This document shows positions 23,788-33,019 of a stretch of 64,000 nucleotides of DNA, piece by piece. Source of the stretch: Pseudomonas serbica (GTDB taxonomy: Bacteria; Pseudomonadota; Gammaproteobacteria; Pseudomonadales; Pseudomonadaceae); assembly GCF_028823535.1 (NCBI RefSeq), contig NZ_JAQIYM010000009.1:286677-350676 (forward strand), written 5' to 3'. Below the pieces are notes generated by a model, which was not told where the DNA came from, searched no databases, and saw only the letters and a list, made by a program, of their open reading frames with translations. Made by a program: the position numbers and the translations under genes. How positions within the stretch are numbered: position 1 is the first letter of the stretch; each line of letters opens with the position of its first letter.

Positions 23788-24560
23788 TACCTCCACGACG
23801 GTATTGGTTAACCGGTGCAAGCAGCGGCATTGGCGCCGCACTGGCCGAAGAAATACTCAAGACTGGCGCCCAGCTGGCCGTCAGCTCCCGTTCGCTGGCG
23901 CCACTGAGAGTCCTGTCCCTGCGCTATCCCGGGCAGGTACTGGTGTTGGCAGGGGACTTGACCAACAGCCAGACAGTACGTGAAATCGGCGAACAGATTG
24001 CCCGGGAATGGGGTTCCCTGGACACTGTGATCCTCAATGCCGGCACCTGCGAATTTGTGGATGCCAAGCAGTTCGATGCCTCGATCATCGAGCATGTGGT
24101 GCGCACCAATCTGCTCGCCAGCAGCTACTGCATCGAAGCCGCATTGCCACTGCTGCGCTCTGGCACGGCGCCACACCTGGTGGGCCTGGCCAGTTCGGCA
24201 ACCTACCTGCCACTGCCCCGCGCCGAAGCCTATGGTGCCTCGAAAGCCGGGATGCGCTACCTGTTCGAATCCCTGCGCAATGACGTGGCACCGGAAGGGA
24301 TCGCCGTCACGGTGGTCAGCCCTGGGTTCGTCGAGACGCCAGTGACCGCGAAAAACGATGCCCCAATACCACGCGCCTCGCCGGCAGGAAAAGCCGCGCA
24401 GCACATTTTCCACCAATTGAGTAACCAGCCAGTGGATATCGCTTTGCCGGGGATGTTGATGGCAACCCTGTGGCCACTGTCGAAACTGCCTGACCGGACC
24501 CGGCTGGCGATTGGCAAGCGCATGGTTCGCAGCAGCCCGCCGATCCTGGATCAGTTGTGA
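23778..24560 (+). CDS. short-chain dehydrogenase/reductase
   Basis: A 260-residue classical SDR. The cofactor loop is TGASSGIGAAL near residues 11-21, NAG occurs at 89-91, and the catalytic Ser and the Tyr-x-x-x-Lys pair are in LASSATYL near 142 and AYGASKAG near 157. The C-terminal hydrophobic stretch (VDIALPGMLMATLWPLSKL) may contact the membrane. AAGGAG precedes the ATG. It lies 72 bp after phr and could be in the light operon. Substrate unknown. Confidence 0.85.
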   Translation: MGLIPPRRYWLTGASSGIGAALAEEILKTGAQLAVSSRSLAPLRVLSLRYPGQVLVLAGDLTNSQTVREIGEQIAREWGSLDTVILNAGTCEFVDAKQFDASIIEHVVRTNLLASSYCIEAALPLLRSGTAPHLVGLASSATYLPLPRAEAYGASKAGMRYLFESLRNDVAPEGIAVTVVSPGFVETPVTAKNDAPIPRASPAGKAAQHIFHQLSNQPVDIALPGMLMATLWPLSKLPDRTRLAIGKRMVRSSPPILDQL

Positions 24561-24636
24561 TGAACAGACGTGCCAGCGACTGAGCGTCCGTCCGAGCTTT
24601 CACACTGTAACGGCTGACTGCCTTACACTGCGCGCC

Positions 24637-24942
24637 ATGAAAACCATCCCTCACACGCAAATCGCCACACCGGCGGTGACCTGCTCGACCTGTGCAGCCT
24701 GCTGCTGTCAGCTCGAAGTCATGCTGATCACCGATACCGGCGTGCCCGAGCGATTCATCGATACTGACGACTGGGGTGGGGAGGTCATGCTGCGCCTGGA
24801 TGACGGCTGGTGCGCCGCGCTGGATCGCAACACGATGATGTGCACCATCTACGAGAAACGCCCGCTGATCTGCCGGGAGTTCGAGATGGGTGCGCCAGAG
24901 TGCATTGAAGAACGCCAGGGAATTTCGACGGCGTATCGCTGA
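24637..24942 (+). CDS. YkgJ-family cysteine-cluster protein
   Basis: A 101-residue protein with CSTCAACCCQLE near residues 16-27 and later Cys residues in DGWCAAL, MMCTIYEKRPLICREFE and PECIEE. The CxxCxxCC array with C-x5-RPLxCR is the zinc- or iron-binding pattern of the YkgJ (UPF0153) family, which has no proven biochemical role. The ATG at 24637 is the first that leaves the family's N-terminus intact. Confidence 0.8.
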   Translation: MKTIPHTQIATPAVTCSTCAACCCQLEVMLITDTGVPERFIDTDDWGGEVMLRLDDGWCAALDRNTMMCTIYEKRPLICREFEMGAPECIEERQGISTAYR

Positions 24943-24949
24943 AACTCAA

Positions 24950-24979
24950 TGCGAGAGCCAGCAGGCTGACTCCCACAGG
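24950..24979. repeat. degenerate REP-like sequence
   Basis: GCGAGAGCCAGCAGGCTGACTC followed by CCACAGGG resembles a decayed single REP unit between the convergent YkgJ and pagL genes. Confidence 0.35.
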
Positions 24980-25002
24980 GTATGTTGCTAAAGCAGTAAT
25001 CC

Positions 25003-25521
25003 TTACAACAGCATCGTGTAATGCAACGCGTAACTTTCTACACCGTCGTTGGGAGTGGTGATCCCGGCATTGGAATAGTGCGTCGCGCGAATTCCCACTT
25101 CATGCCCGCCGTTAAAGCGCAGGCCGGCACCAAAGCGGTCCTCGAACTGGAACGCGCTGCCCAGGTCGTTGTTTTCAACTTCGGTACTGGCGAACACCGC
25201 CACGCCAAACCCGAGTTCGACGTAGGGTTTGATGTTCTGGCCGGAAAACTCATAAACAAACACGGGCGAGAATGAAAGGCTGTGGTTGCTGGATTTCTCG
25301 TCACCCTCCCAGTAGGTGTAGGCGCCGCTCCAGTAACCGGTCAAGCGACCCACATCGCTCTGCCACCAACTCTTGTCCCAATCGAATTGCATGCCCAATC
25401 GATAAGTCATGGTCGATTCGCCGGTCTGGCCGACCCCGAACTCCACGCCCGCCGCCTGTGCAGTGAAACTATGCCCCATCAATGCAGCCGCAATCGCGGC
25501 CAAGCAAAATAGTCGCTTCAT
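25003..25521 (-). CDS. pagL: lipid A 3-O-deacylase PagL
   Basis: Outer-membrane esterase that removes the 3-O-linked acyl chain of lipid A and so reduces TLR4 stimulation. The 172-residue precursor has a signal peptide cleaved near residue 23 (AQA-AG) and a beta-barrel of alternating residues ending in aromatic YALHYTMLL. The catalytic His-x-Ser pair is in RATHYSNAG near residues 147-150. It lies between the light block and murI, as in P. aeruginosa (PA4661). It is transcribed alone. Confidence 0.9.
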   Translation of the reverse strand: MKRLFCLAAIAAALMGHSFTAQAAGVEFGVGQTGESTMTYRLGMQFDWDKSWWQSDVGRLTGYWSGAYTYWEGDEKSSNHSLSFSPVFVYEFSGQNIKPYVELGFGVAVFASTEVENNDLGSAFQFEDRFGAGLRFNGGHEVGIRATHYSNAGITTPNDGVESYALHYTMLL

Positions 25522-25637
25522 AGAAACATCCTTTTCCGAACGATTACGTCTGGTTTTTTTTGCTCTAACTACACAGCTATAGAAGTCGACGGTTATTCAG
25601 AAGTTCACCCAAATTGTGCCCCTGTGCCACAACTTGT

Positions 25638-26429
25638 TTACCCTTCAAAGCTTCGCACAACCCCGGCGTTATTCCACAGTATCGGCAATATATTTGTGAA
25701 ATGAACCGGATCGGCACTCGTCCAGAACTGCGCGGCACGCGCAGGCCCGGCGGCGAGTAATTCGCGCTCGGCCAGCAGTCGCTGAAGCTGGCGCGCGACC
25801 GCCGCACCGGTGTCGATCAGACTGATGTCATCGGGGATCATTTGCTTGAGCAGCGGCTTGAGAAACGGGTAATGGGTGCAGCCCAGGATGATGGTGTCGG
25901 CGCCTGCGGCAAGCAGCGGCGCGACGTACCCCTGCAGCAACTGACGCAGGGCAGGACTGTGCAGATCGCCTTGTTCGATCAAATCGACCAACCCGGGGCA
26001 GGGTTGGGTGATCACTCGAACATCGGTGGCGAATCGGTCGAGCAGCGCGGCGAACTTGGCGCTTTGCAGAGTGCCCGTGGTGGCCAGCACGCCAACCACA
26101 CCACTGCGGGTAGCGGCGGCGGCCGGCTTGACCGCGGGCTCCATGCCGACGATGGGCCATTGCGGATAATCGCGACGCAGGTCGGCAACCCCCGCGACCG
26201 TAGCGGTGTTGCAGGCCAATACCAGAGCCTTGGCGCCTTGGCCTTGAAAAAACTCGGCCATGACGCTGCAACGCTGGCGGATGAATTCCGGGGTTTTCTC
26301 GCCGTAGGGAATGTTCCCGCAATCGCCGAAATACAAGAGAGATTCGTCTGGCAACAAACGCTGGATCTCGGCCAGGACCGAAAGCCCACCGACGCCGGAG
26401 TCGAACACGCCGATCGGCGCTTCACGCAT
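25638..26429 (-). CDS. murI: glutamate racemase
   Basis: Cofactor-independent racemase that makes D-glutamate for peptidoglycan. The 263-residue protein has GVFDSGVGGLSVL at 6-18 with the first catalytic Asp, ACNTATVAG near 72 with one catalytic Cys, and LGCTHYPF near 183 with the other. The ATG at 26429 overlaps the end of moeB by 8 bp. It is the last gene of the hemA-prfA-prmC-moeB-murI run. Confidence 0.95.
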   Translation of the reverse strand: MREAPIGVFDSGVGGLSVLAEIQRLLPDESLLYFGDCGNIPYGEKTPEFIRQRCSVMAEFFQGQGAKALVLACNTATVAGVADLRRDYPQWPIVGMEPAVKPAAAATRSGVVGVLATTGTLQSAKFAALLDRFATDVRVITQPCPGLVDLIEQGDLHSPALRQLLQGYVAPLLAAGADTIILGCTHYPFLKPLLKQMIPDDISLIDTGAAVARQLQRLLAERELLAAGPARAAQFWTSADPVHFTNILPILWNNAGVVRSFEG

Positions 26430-27177
26430 GCTTGGGCCCACAGACGCTGCAACCCGGATCACGCTTGACCCGCAACTCACGGAAGCGCGTGCCCAAGGCG
26501 TCGATCAGCAACAGGCGCCCCACCAACGGCTCGCCAAAACCGGCCAGCAACTTCAGCGCTTCGAGGGCTTGCAGGCTGCCGACCAGCCCCACCAGCGGAC
26601 CGACCACCCCGGCTTCGCTGCAGGTCAATTCGGCTTCACTGCCGTGCCCATACAAACAGTGGTAGCACGGGCTTTCCGGGCGACGCGGGTCGAACACCGA
26701 CAATTGCCCTTCCAGGCGAATTGCCGCACCGCTGACCAGCGGCTTGCCGGCGTTCACGCACGCTGCGTTGACCGCTTCACGAGTGGAGAAATTATCAGAG
26801 CAGTCGAGGACCAGATCCACCCCGGCCACGACAGCAGCCAGCGAGTCTTCATCCAGCGCCGCGCGATGGGCGACCAGCCGGATTTGCGGGTTGATTGCCG
26901 TCAGGCGCTTGATCGCCGAGTCGACCTTGCTCATGCCGACGCTGTCGGTGTCGTGAATGATCTGGCGTTGCAGGTTGGTCAAGTCGACCGTATCGAAGTC
27001 CGCCAGGTGCAACTCACCCACGCCCGCCGCTGCCAGGTACAGCGCCACCGGCGCGCCAAGCCCGCCGAGGCCAACGATCAGCACACGGCTGTCCTTGAGT
27101 CGCAACTGACCGTCGATATCAATGTGCTGCAACAGAATCTGCCGGCTGTAACGCAGCAATTCCTGATCATTCAGCAT
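26422..27177 (-). CDS. moeB: MoeB/ThiF-family adenylyltransferase
   Basis: E1-like enzyme that adenylates the C-terminal Gly of a sulphur carrier (MoaD for molybdopterin, or ThiS). The 251-residue protein has the nucleotide loop VLIVGLGGLGAPVAL near residues 32-46, DFDTVDLTNLQRQ near 60, and the zinc Cys pairs CYHCLYG near 172 and CSVCGP near 245. There is no rhodanese domain. The ATG at 27177 overlaps prmC by 7 bp and has GGGG 8 bases upstream. Named moeB by synteny with PA4663; ThiF is the alternative. Confidence 0.9.
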   Translation of the reverse strand: MLNDQELLRYSRQILLQHIDIDGQLRLKDSRVLIVGLGGLGAPVALYLAAAGVGELHLADFDTVDLTNLQRQIIHDTDSVGMSKVDSAIKRLTAINPQIRLVAHRAALDEDSLAAVVAGVDLVLDCSDNFSTREAVNAACVNAGKPLVSGAAIRLEGQLSVFDPRRPESPCYHCLYGHGSEAELTCSEAGVVGPLVGLVGSLQALEALKLLAGFGEPLVGRLLLIDALGTRFRELRVKRDPGCSVCGPKHA

Positions 27178-28001
27178 GGCAGGCACCCCAGGCTGATGCG
27201 TTGATGACCGCCCAGGTCGGTACGGCTGTGAATCTGTTCAAAACCACGGGTCAGCAGCAAATCGCGCACCGCCTTGGCCTGATCGTAACCGTGCTCGAGC
27301 ATCAGCCAGCCGCCCGCGTCGAGATGGTCCGGCGCCTGGTCAATGATCAAGCGCAAATCGTCAAGGCCATCGACCCCGGCGACCAAGGCGCTGGCTGGTT
27401 CGAAACGCACGTCGCCTTCCACCAGGTGGGGATCGGCGGACGCGATATAGGGCGGATTGCTGATGATCAACTGAAAACGCTGACCTTCCAGGGCGCTGAA
27501 CCAATGACTGCTCAGCACCGTGGCATTGTTCAGGTGCAAGCGCTGGCGATTGCGTTCGGCCAGGGCCACGGCTTCCCGCACGCGATCCACGGCAGTGACT
27601 TGCCATGCCGGCCGCTCGCTGGCCAGGGCCAGGGCAATCGCGCCGCTGCCAGTGCCCAGGTCGAGGACCTTGGCGGGAGTGGCTGGCAACAGCTCCAGCG
27701 CAGCTTCCACCAGCAACTCGGTGTCCGGGCGCGGGATCAGCGTGTGCGGTGCGACTTCCAGGTCGAGCTTCCAGAAACCTTGCTGGCCAAGGATGTAAGC
27801 CACTGGCTCACCACTTCGGCGGCGCTGCAAATATTCGGTGAAGGTCAACACCGCTTCGCTCGGCACAATACGTTCCGGCCAGGTGTGCAGGAAGCTGCGG
27901 GACTTGCCCAACGCGGCCGCCAGCAACAACTCGGCATCCAGGCGCGCCGTGGGCGAGTCGGGCAGCTCGGCGGCGCGCAACAAACTGGCAATGATCGTCA
28001 T
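27171..28001 (-). CDS. prmC: peptide chain release factor N5-glutamine methyltransferase
   Basis: Methylates the Gln of the GGQ motif in release factors 1 and 2, raising termination efficiency. The 276-residue protein has the SAM loop VLDLGTGSGAIALAL near residue 115 and the catalytic motif ISNPPYIA near 181. It sits immediately downstream of prfA, its own substrate's gene, with the two frames abutting. Confidence 0.96.
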   Translation of the reverse strand: MTIIASLLRAAELPDSPTARLDAELLLAAALGKSRSFLHTWPERIVPSEAVLTFTEYLQRRRSGEPVAYILGQQGFWKLDLEVAPHTLIPRPDTELLVEAALELLPATPAKVLDLGTGSGAIALALASERPAWQVTAVDRVREAVALAERNRQRLHLNNATVLSSHWFSALEGQRFQLIISNPPYIASADPHLVEGDVRFEPASALVAGVDGLDDLRLIIDQAPDHLDAGGWLMLEHGYDQAKAVRDLLLTRGFEQIHSRTDLGGHQRISLGCLPC

Positions 28002-29084
28002 TTATTCACCTATCGCTGCCAGTTGATCGGCCTGGTACTCGGCCAGCAACGGCTCGATCACCGCATCGACACCCCCGGCGAGGATTTCGTCGAGCGAGTA
28101 CAGCGTCAGGTTGACCCGGTGGTCGGTGACCCGGCCCTGGGCAAAGTTGTAGGTACGGATACGTTCGGAGCGATCCCCCGAGCCCACCAGCAATTTACGC
28201 TCACTGGCGATGGCATTGGCCGCGGCACTGGTTTGCTGGTCGTTGAGCTTGGCCGACAGCCAGGACATGGCCCGGGCGCGGTTCTTGTGCTGCGAACGCT
28301 CTTCCTGGCACTCGACCACGATGCCAGACGGCAAGTGCGTGATGCGGATCGCCGAATCGGTCTTGTTCACGTGCTGACCACCCGCACCGGAAGAACGATA
28401 GGTATCGATGCGCAAGTCTGCCGGATTGATCTCGATCGCTTCCTGTTCGTCCGGCTCGGGCAGTACTGCCACGGTGCAGGCCGACGTGTGGATGCGGCCC
28501 TGGGACTCGGTCGCGGGCACACGTTGCACGCGGTGAGCACCGGACTCGAACTTCAGCTTGCCGTAGACGTTGTCGCCCTCGACTCGCGCGATGACTTCCT
28601 TGTAGCCGCCGTGCTCACCCTCGTTTTCCGAAAGGATCTCCACCCGCCAGCCGCGCCGCTCGGCATAACGCGAATACATGCGGAACAGGTCGCCGGAGAA
28701 AATCGCCGCTTCGTCGCCGCCGGTGCCCGCGCGGATTTCGAGGAACACGTTGCGCCCGTCGTTCGGGTCCTTGGGCAGCAACATGCGTTGCAGACTGGCT
28801 TCCAGTTCGACCAGGCGTTCCTTGGCTTCGCGGACTTCTTCCACGGCCATTTCGCGCATGTCCGGGTCGCTGTCCTTGAGCAAGGCCTGGGCGCCTTCGA
28901 GGTCTCCCTGCACTTTAAGCAGCTGTTTATAGGTTTCGACGATCGGCTCGACTTCCGCGTACTCCTTGGAATAGGCGCGGAATTTGTTCTGATCGGAAAT
29001 GACCTCGCCATCGCCAAGCAAGGCGGTCAATTCCTCGAAACGGTCCTGGAGGATGTCCAGCTTATTGAGCAGTGACGCTTTCAT
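28002..29084 (-). CDS. prfA: peptide chain release factor 1
   Basis: Ends translation at UAA and UAG. The 360-residue protein has the codon-reading PAT tripeptide in RVPATESQGR near residue 186 and the peptidyl-hydrolysis motif GAGGQHVNKTDSA near 233, whose Gln is the PrmC target. The ATG overlaps the hemA stop by 4 bp, which indicates translational coupling. Confidence 0.97.
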   Translation of the reverse strand: MKASLLNKLDILQDRFEELTALLGDGEVISDQNKFRAYSKEYAEVEPIVETYKQLLKVQGDLEGAQALLKDSDPDMREMAVEEVREAKERLVELEASLQRMLLPKDPNDGRNVFLEIRAGTGGDEAAIFSGDLFRMYSRYAERRGWRVEILSENEGEHGGYKEVIARVEGDNVYGKLKFESGAHRVQRVPATESQGRIHTSACTVAVLPEPDEQEAIEINPADLRIDTYRSSGAGGQHVNKTDSAIRITHLPSGIVVECQEERSQHKNRARAMSWLSAKLNDQQTSAAANAIASERKLLVGSGDRSERIRTYNFAQGRVTDHRVNLTLYSLDEILAGGVDAVIEPLLAEYQADQLAAIGE

Positions 29085-30370
29085 TGCGGTTTCTTATCCG
29101 AAAAGCTATCCGATGAGCCCTCACCGAGGGCAAAGAGTTCCTGGGCCATCGCCAGCGCATCGAGGCGACCTTCGGCAGAGAGCTTTTTCAACTGCACGCT
29201 CGGTGCGTGCAAGAGTTTATTGGTCAGGCCACGCGCCAATTGCACCAGCACCTCTTCGGCGCTGCTACCGTTGGCCAACATGCGCTGGGCTTTTTGCAAT
29301 TCTTCGTCGCGCAAGCGTTCGCTCTGTTGACGATAGGCCTTGAGCACATCCACCGCCGCCAGTTCGCGAAGGCGCACCATGAAATCTTCAGCGCCGATCG
29401 AGACCATCTCTTCCGCCGCCTGGGCTGCCCCCTGGCGACTCTTGAGGTTCTCGGCGACCACTTCGTGGAGATCGTCGACGCTGTACAGGTAGACGTCGTC
29501 CAACTCGCCGACTTCTGGCTCGATATCACGCGGGACGGCGATATCGACCATGAAGATCGGTTTGTGCTTGCGCAGTTTCAGAGCGCTTTCAACAGCACCC
29601 TTGCCAAGGATCGGCAACTGGCTGGCGGTGGAGCTGATGACGATGTCGCTGCGCACCAGCTCCGCCGGAATGTCCGACAGCAGCACGGCATGGGCGCCGA
29701 ACTGCTCGGCCAGGATGCTCGCGCGCTCCAGCGTGCGGTTGGCGACCACGATACGCTTCACGCCCAGGTCATGCAGGTGGCGGGCGACCAGGGTAATGGT
29801 TTCGCCAGCGCCGATCAGCAACGCCTGACTGCGTTGCAGGTCACTGAAAATCTGTTTGGCCAGGCTCACTGCGGCAAAGGCCACCGACACCGGGTTCTCG
29901 CCAATGGCGGTGTCGGTGCGCACTTGCTTGGCAGAATTGAATGTCGCCTGGAACAGCCTGCCGAGCAGCGGACCGATGGTGCCGGCTTCGCGAGCCACGG
30001 CATAGGCCGATTTCATCTGGCCGAGGATCTGCGGTTCGCCCAACACCAGCGAATCGAGCCCGGAGGCGACTCGCATCATGTGACGAACTGCCGCATCGTC
30101 TTCGTGCACATAAGCACTCGCGCGCAGCTCATCGAAGCTCAAATGATGATATTCGGCCAGCCAGCGCAGCACGGTATCCGCCGACAGGTGATCCTGTTCT
30201 ATATAGAGTTCACTGCGATTGCAGGTGGAGAGGATCGCAGCTTCGCGGCTGTCGGTGAGTCGGCAGAGCTGCTGCAAGGCCTCAACCAGCTGCTCAGGGG
30301 TAAAGGCCACGCGCTCGCGGACGTCTACTGAAGCAGTCTTGTGGTTAATACCGAGTGCAAGGAAGGCCAT
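29081..30370 (-). CDS. hemA: glutamyl-tRNA reductase
   Basis: First committed enzyme of C5 haem synthesis; it reduces glutamyl-tRNA(Glu) to glutamate-1-semialdehyde. The 429-residue protein starts MAFLALGINHKTASVDVRER, has the catalytic Cys in LSTCNRSELY near residue 50 and the NADPH-binding segment LLIGAGETI near 188. It leads the minus-strand operon with prfA and prmC, the same order as in enterobacteria. Confidence 0.97.
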   Translation of the reverse strand: MAFLALGINHKTASVDVRERVAFTPEQLVEALQQLCRLTDSREAAILSTCNRSELYIEQDHLSADTVLRWLAEYHHLSFDELRASAYVHEDDAAVRHMMRVASGLDSLVLGEPQILGQMKSAYAVAREAGTIGPLLGRLFQATFNSAKQVRTDTAIGENPVSVAFAAVSLAKQIFSDLQRSQALLIGAGETITLVARHLHDLGVKRIVVANRTLERASILAEQFGAHAVLLSDIPAELVRSDIVISSTASQLPILGKGAVESALKLRKHKPIFMVDIAVPRDIEPEVGELDDVYLYSVDDLHEVVAENLKSRQGAAQAAEEMVSIGAEDFMVRLRELAAVDVLKAYRQQSERLRDEELQKAQRMLANGSSAEEVLVQLARGLTNKLLHAPSVQLKKLSAEGRLDALAMAQELFALGEGSSDSFSDKKPQ

Positions 30371-30671
30371 TCAAGGTCGCTGGTGGTGACGTGAAGCCGG
30401 CAATTGTCCTACTTCGACACATCGAGGACAACTACTCGATATCTATTGACCTGGTAGGTGATGTCGCGGATTGCGAGCGATTCTCGTTTAGTGCAGGAAC
30501 TGGCTTGCCAGCGAAGGCGTCCTGACGCCTTGCGTTGGCCTTCAGGGCGTCTTCGCTGGCAAGCCAGCGCCTACAACGACCTGCGTCCACGGGAAAATGC
30601 CTGCCCGGTTATGTTTGGCCGAACGCTTGTGTCATGATGATCCGACCGCAGGTTAGTCGTCCTTTTCCTAT
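30371..30671. other. 301-bp intergenic region between divergent hemA and the TPR gene
   Basis: The region must hold promoters for both directions. It contains a long inverted repeat (30500-30567) in its middle. No further gene was seen. An AT-rich stretch near 30430-30455 is a plausible hemA promoter area, but no clear boxes were identified. Confidence 0.6.
30500..30567. repeat. inverted repeat pair, CTGGCTTGCCAGCGAAG type
   Basis: The 17-bp arms CTGGCTTGCCAGCGAAG (30500) and its exact complement (ending 30567) enclose a second imperfect inverted part (GGCGTC/GACGCC). It is a different REP subfamily from the GCGGGCTTGCTCGCGA units elsewhere. Its place between two divergent promoters is unusual, because REPs normally sit at gene ends. 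Confidence 0.8.
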
Positions 30672-32396
30672 ATGAATAGATCTTCCGCGTTGCTCCTCGC
30701 CCTTGTCTTTCTCAGCGGCTGCCAGGCCCTGGGCCCCGCTTCGACGGACGACCCGTCGCCGGTCGAAGACACCACTGCGGCCCCTGAAAAGCCCAAGGTC
30801 TACAGCTCATTCAGCGAAGACACCGTCTTCAGCCTGCTGAGTGCGGAACTGGCTGGCCAGCGCAATCGTTTCGATATCGCCCTGGACAACTACGTGACCC
30901 AGGCCATCAACACCCAGGATCCGGGCATTTCCGAGCGGGCATTCCGCATTGCCGAGTACCTGGGCGCCGACCAGGCCGCCCTGGATACGGCACTGATCTG
31001 GGCCAGGAACGCTCCGGACGACCTTGAGGCCCAGCGGGCCGCCGCCGTGCAACTGGCGCGCGCCGGGCGCTATGACGACTCCATGGTCTATATGGAAAAA
31101 GTGCTGCAAGGCAAGGGCGATACCCATTTCGACTTCCTCGCACTGTCTGCGGCCGATACCGACCAGGACACGCGCAACGGCCTGATGAAAAGTTTCGACC
31201 GCCTGTTGCAGCGCCACCCGAACAACGGCCAGCTGATTTTTGGCAAGGCCTTGCTGCTGCAGCAAGATGGCGACACCAAAGGTGCGCTGACCCTGTTGGA
31301 AGACAATCCGCCGGACGACGGCGAAATCGCCCCGATCCTGCTGCGCGCGCGCCTGCTGCAATCGCTGGATCGCGGTGACGAAGCCTTGCCGCTGCTGCAA
31401 AAAAGCATCCGCAAATACCCGGAAGACAAGCGCCTGCGCCTGACCTATGCGCGCATGCTGGTCGAACAGGACCGCATGGACGACGCCAAGGCCGAGTTCT
31501 CAAGCCTGGTGCAGCAATACCCGGAAGACGACGACCTGCGATATTCACTGGCGCTCGTCTGCCTGGAGGCCAAGGCCTGGGACGAGGCCAAGGGTTACCT
31601 CGAAGACCTGATCGCCCGTGACAGCCACGTCGACTCGGCCCACCTGAACCTGGGGCGCATCGCCGAAGAACGCAACGATCCACAAGGCGCGCTGATCGAG
31701 TACGCCAAGGTCGGGCCGGGCAACGATTACCTGCCGGCGCAACTGCGCCAGGCCGATATCCTGATGAGCAACGGCAGGACCGCCGAAGCGCAAAAACGAC
31801 TCGCGGCCCAACGCGACGAGCAGCCGGACTACGTGATCCAGTTGTACCTGATCGAAGCCGAAACCCTGTCTGCCAACAAACAGGGGGACAAGGCCTGGAA
31901 AGTCCTGGAGCAAGCACTGCAACAATACCCGGACGATCTGAACCTGCTGTACACCCGCGCCATGCAGGCAGAAAAACGCAACGACCTTGCCCAGATGGAA
32001 AAAGACCTGCGCTTGATCATCAAGCGCGACCCGGACAATGCCATGGCACTGAACGCCCTCGGCTATACCCTGTCTGACAGGACGACGCGTTACGCCGAAG
32101 CCAAGGCCCTGATCGAGCAAGCGCACCAAATCAGTCCGGAAGACCCGGCGGTTCTCGACAGCCTCGGCTGGGTGAATTACCGCATGGGCAATCTCGACGA
32201 AGCCGAGCGCCTGCTGCGCCAGGCCCTGGAGCGCTTCCCCGACCAGGAAGTCGCCGCTCATCTAGGCGAAGTCCTGTGGGCCAATGGCAAGCAAAGCGAA
32301 GCTCGGCAAATCTGGGGCAAATTCCTCAAGGAACAACCCGACAGCCCAACCCTGCGCGGCACCATCAAGCGCCTGACCGGATCAGAGACTCTTTAA
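30672..32396 (+). CDS. TPR-repeat lipoprotein
   Basis: A 574-residue predicted outer-membrane lipoprotein with the lipobox LSGC (Cys near residue 16) and a long array of tetratricopeptide repeats (patterns such as ALNALGYTLSDRT near 458 and AVLDSLGWVNYRMGNLDEAERLL near 495). It corresponds to PA4667. Its job is probably protein-protein scaffolding in the envelope. It ends 4 bp before lolB, which suggests a shared transcript with lipoprotein-sorting genes. No partner is known from the sequence. Confidence 0.85.
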   Translation: MNRSSALLLALVFLSGCQALGPASTDDPSPVEDTTAAPEKPKVYSSFSEDTVFSLLSAELAGQRNRFDIALDNYVTQAINTQDPGISERAFRIAEYLGADQAALDTALIWARNAPDDLEAQRAAAVQLARAGRYDDSMVYMEKVLQGKGDTHFDFLALSAADTDQDTRNGLMKSFDRLLQRHPNNGQLIFGKALLLQQDGDTKGALTLLEDNPPDDGEIAPILLRARLLQSLDRGDEALPLLQKSIRKYPEDKRLRLTYARMLVEQDRMDDAKAEFSSLVQQYPEDDDLRYSLALVCLEAKAWDEAKGYLEDLIARDSHVDSAHLNLGRIAEERNDPQGALIEYAKVGPGNDYLPAQLRQADILMSNGRTAEAQKRLAAQRDEQPDYVIQLYLIEAETLSANKQGDKAWKVLEQALQQYPDDLNLLYTRAMQAEKRNDLAQMEKDLRLIIKRDPDNAMALNALGYTLSDRTTRYAEAKALIEQAHQISPEDPAVLDSLGWVNYRMGNLDEAERLLRQALERFPDQEVAAHLGEVLWANGKQSEARQIWGKFLKEQPDSPTLRGTIKRLTGSETL

Positions 32397-32400
32397 GATT

Positions 32401-33018
32401 ATGTTTTTGCGCCACCTTATCATTTTCAGTTTCATCACCCTGCTCGCCGGCTGCGCGGGCTTCGGTGCCCGCGAATCGGTCGAGGGCCACGGAGATCCGA
32501 CCCAATGGCGCGAGCACAAACAGCAGCTCGCGAGCCTTGATGGCTGGCAGATCGACGGCAAGATCGGTATCCGTGCGCCAAAAGATTCCGGCAGCGGCAC
32601 GCTGTTCTGGCTGCAACGTCAGGATTACTACGACATTCGCCTTTCCGGTCCCTTGGGTCGCGGCGCGGCTCGCCTGACCGGGCGCCCGGGCAAGGTTTCC
32701 CTGGAGGTCGCCAACCAGGGTCGCTACGAAGCGACCTCCCCGGATGCCCTGCTCGAAGAGCAGCTTGGCTGGAAGCTGCCGGTTTCTAACCTGGCCTGGT
32801 GGGTCCGCGGACTCCCGGCTCCAGACAGCAAAAGCCGTTTGACCCTCGATGGCGACAGTCGCCTGGCCAGCCTCGAACAGGACGGCTGGCAGGTCCAATA
32901 CACGGCCTACACCGAGCAAAACGGCTACTGGCTACCAGAGCGGATCAAACTGCACGGCACCGACCTGGATGTCACGCTGGTCATCAAGGCCTGGCAACCG
33001 CGAAAGTTGGGACAGTGA
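32401..33018 (+). CDS. lolB: outer-membrane lipoprotein receptor LolB
   Basis: Receives lipoproteins from LolA and inserts them into the inner leaflet of the outer membrane. The 205-residue precursor is itself a lipoprotein with LLAGC (Cys near residue 18). The mature domain starts WQIDGKIGIRAPKDSGSGTLFW near 42, the typical LolB beta-sheet opening. It stands between the TPR lipoprotein and ispE, overlapping neither by more than a few bases. Confidence 0.94.
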   Translation: MFLRHLIIFSFITLLAGCAGFGARESVEGHGDPTQWREHKQQLASLDGWQIDGKIGIRAPKDSGSGTLFWLQRQDYYDIRLSGPLGRGAARLTGRPGKVSLEVANQGRYEATSPDALLEEQLGWKLPVSNLAWWVRGLPAPDSKSRLTLDGDSRLASLEQDGWQVQYTAYTEQNGYWLPERIKLHGTDLDVTLVIKAWQPRKLGQ

Positions 33019-33019
33019 C

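Noticed and set aside
27201..29075. 624-codon plus-strand frame across prmC and prfA
   Set aside because: It is antisense to two overlapping essential genes with intact motifs and has no recognisable protein features.
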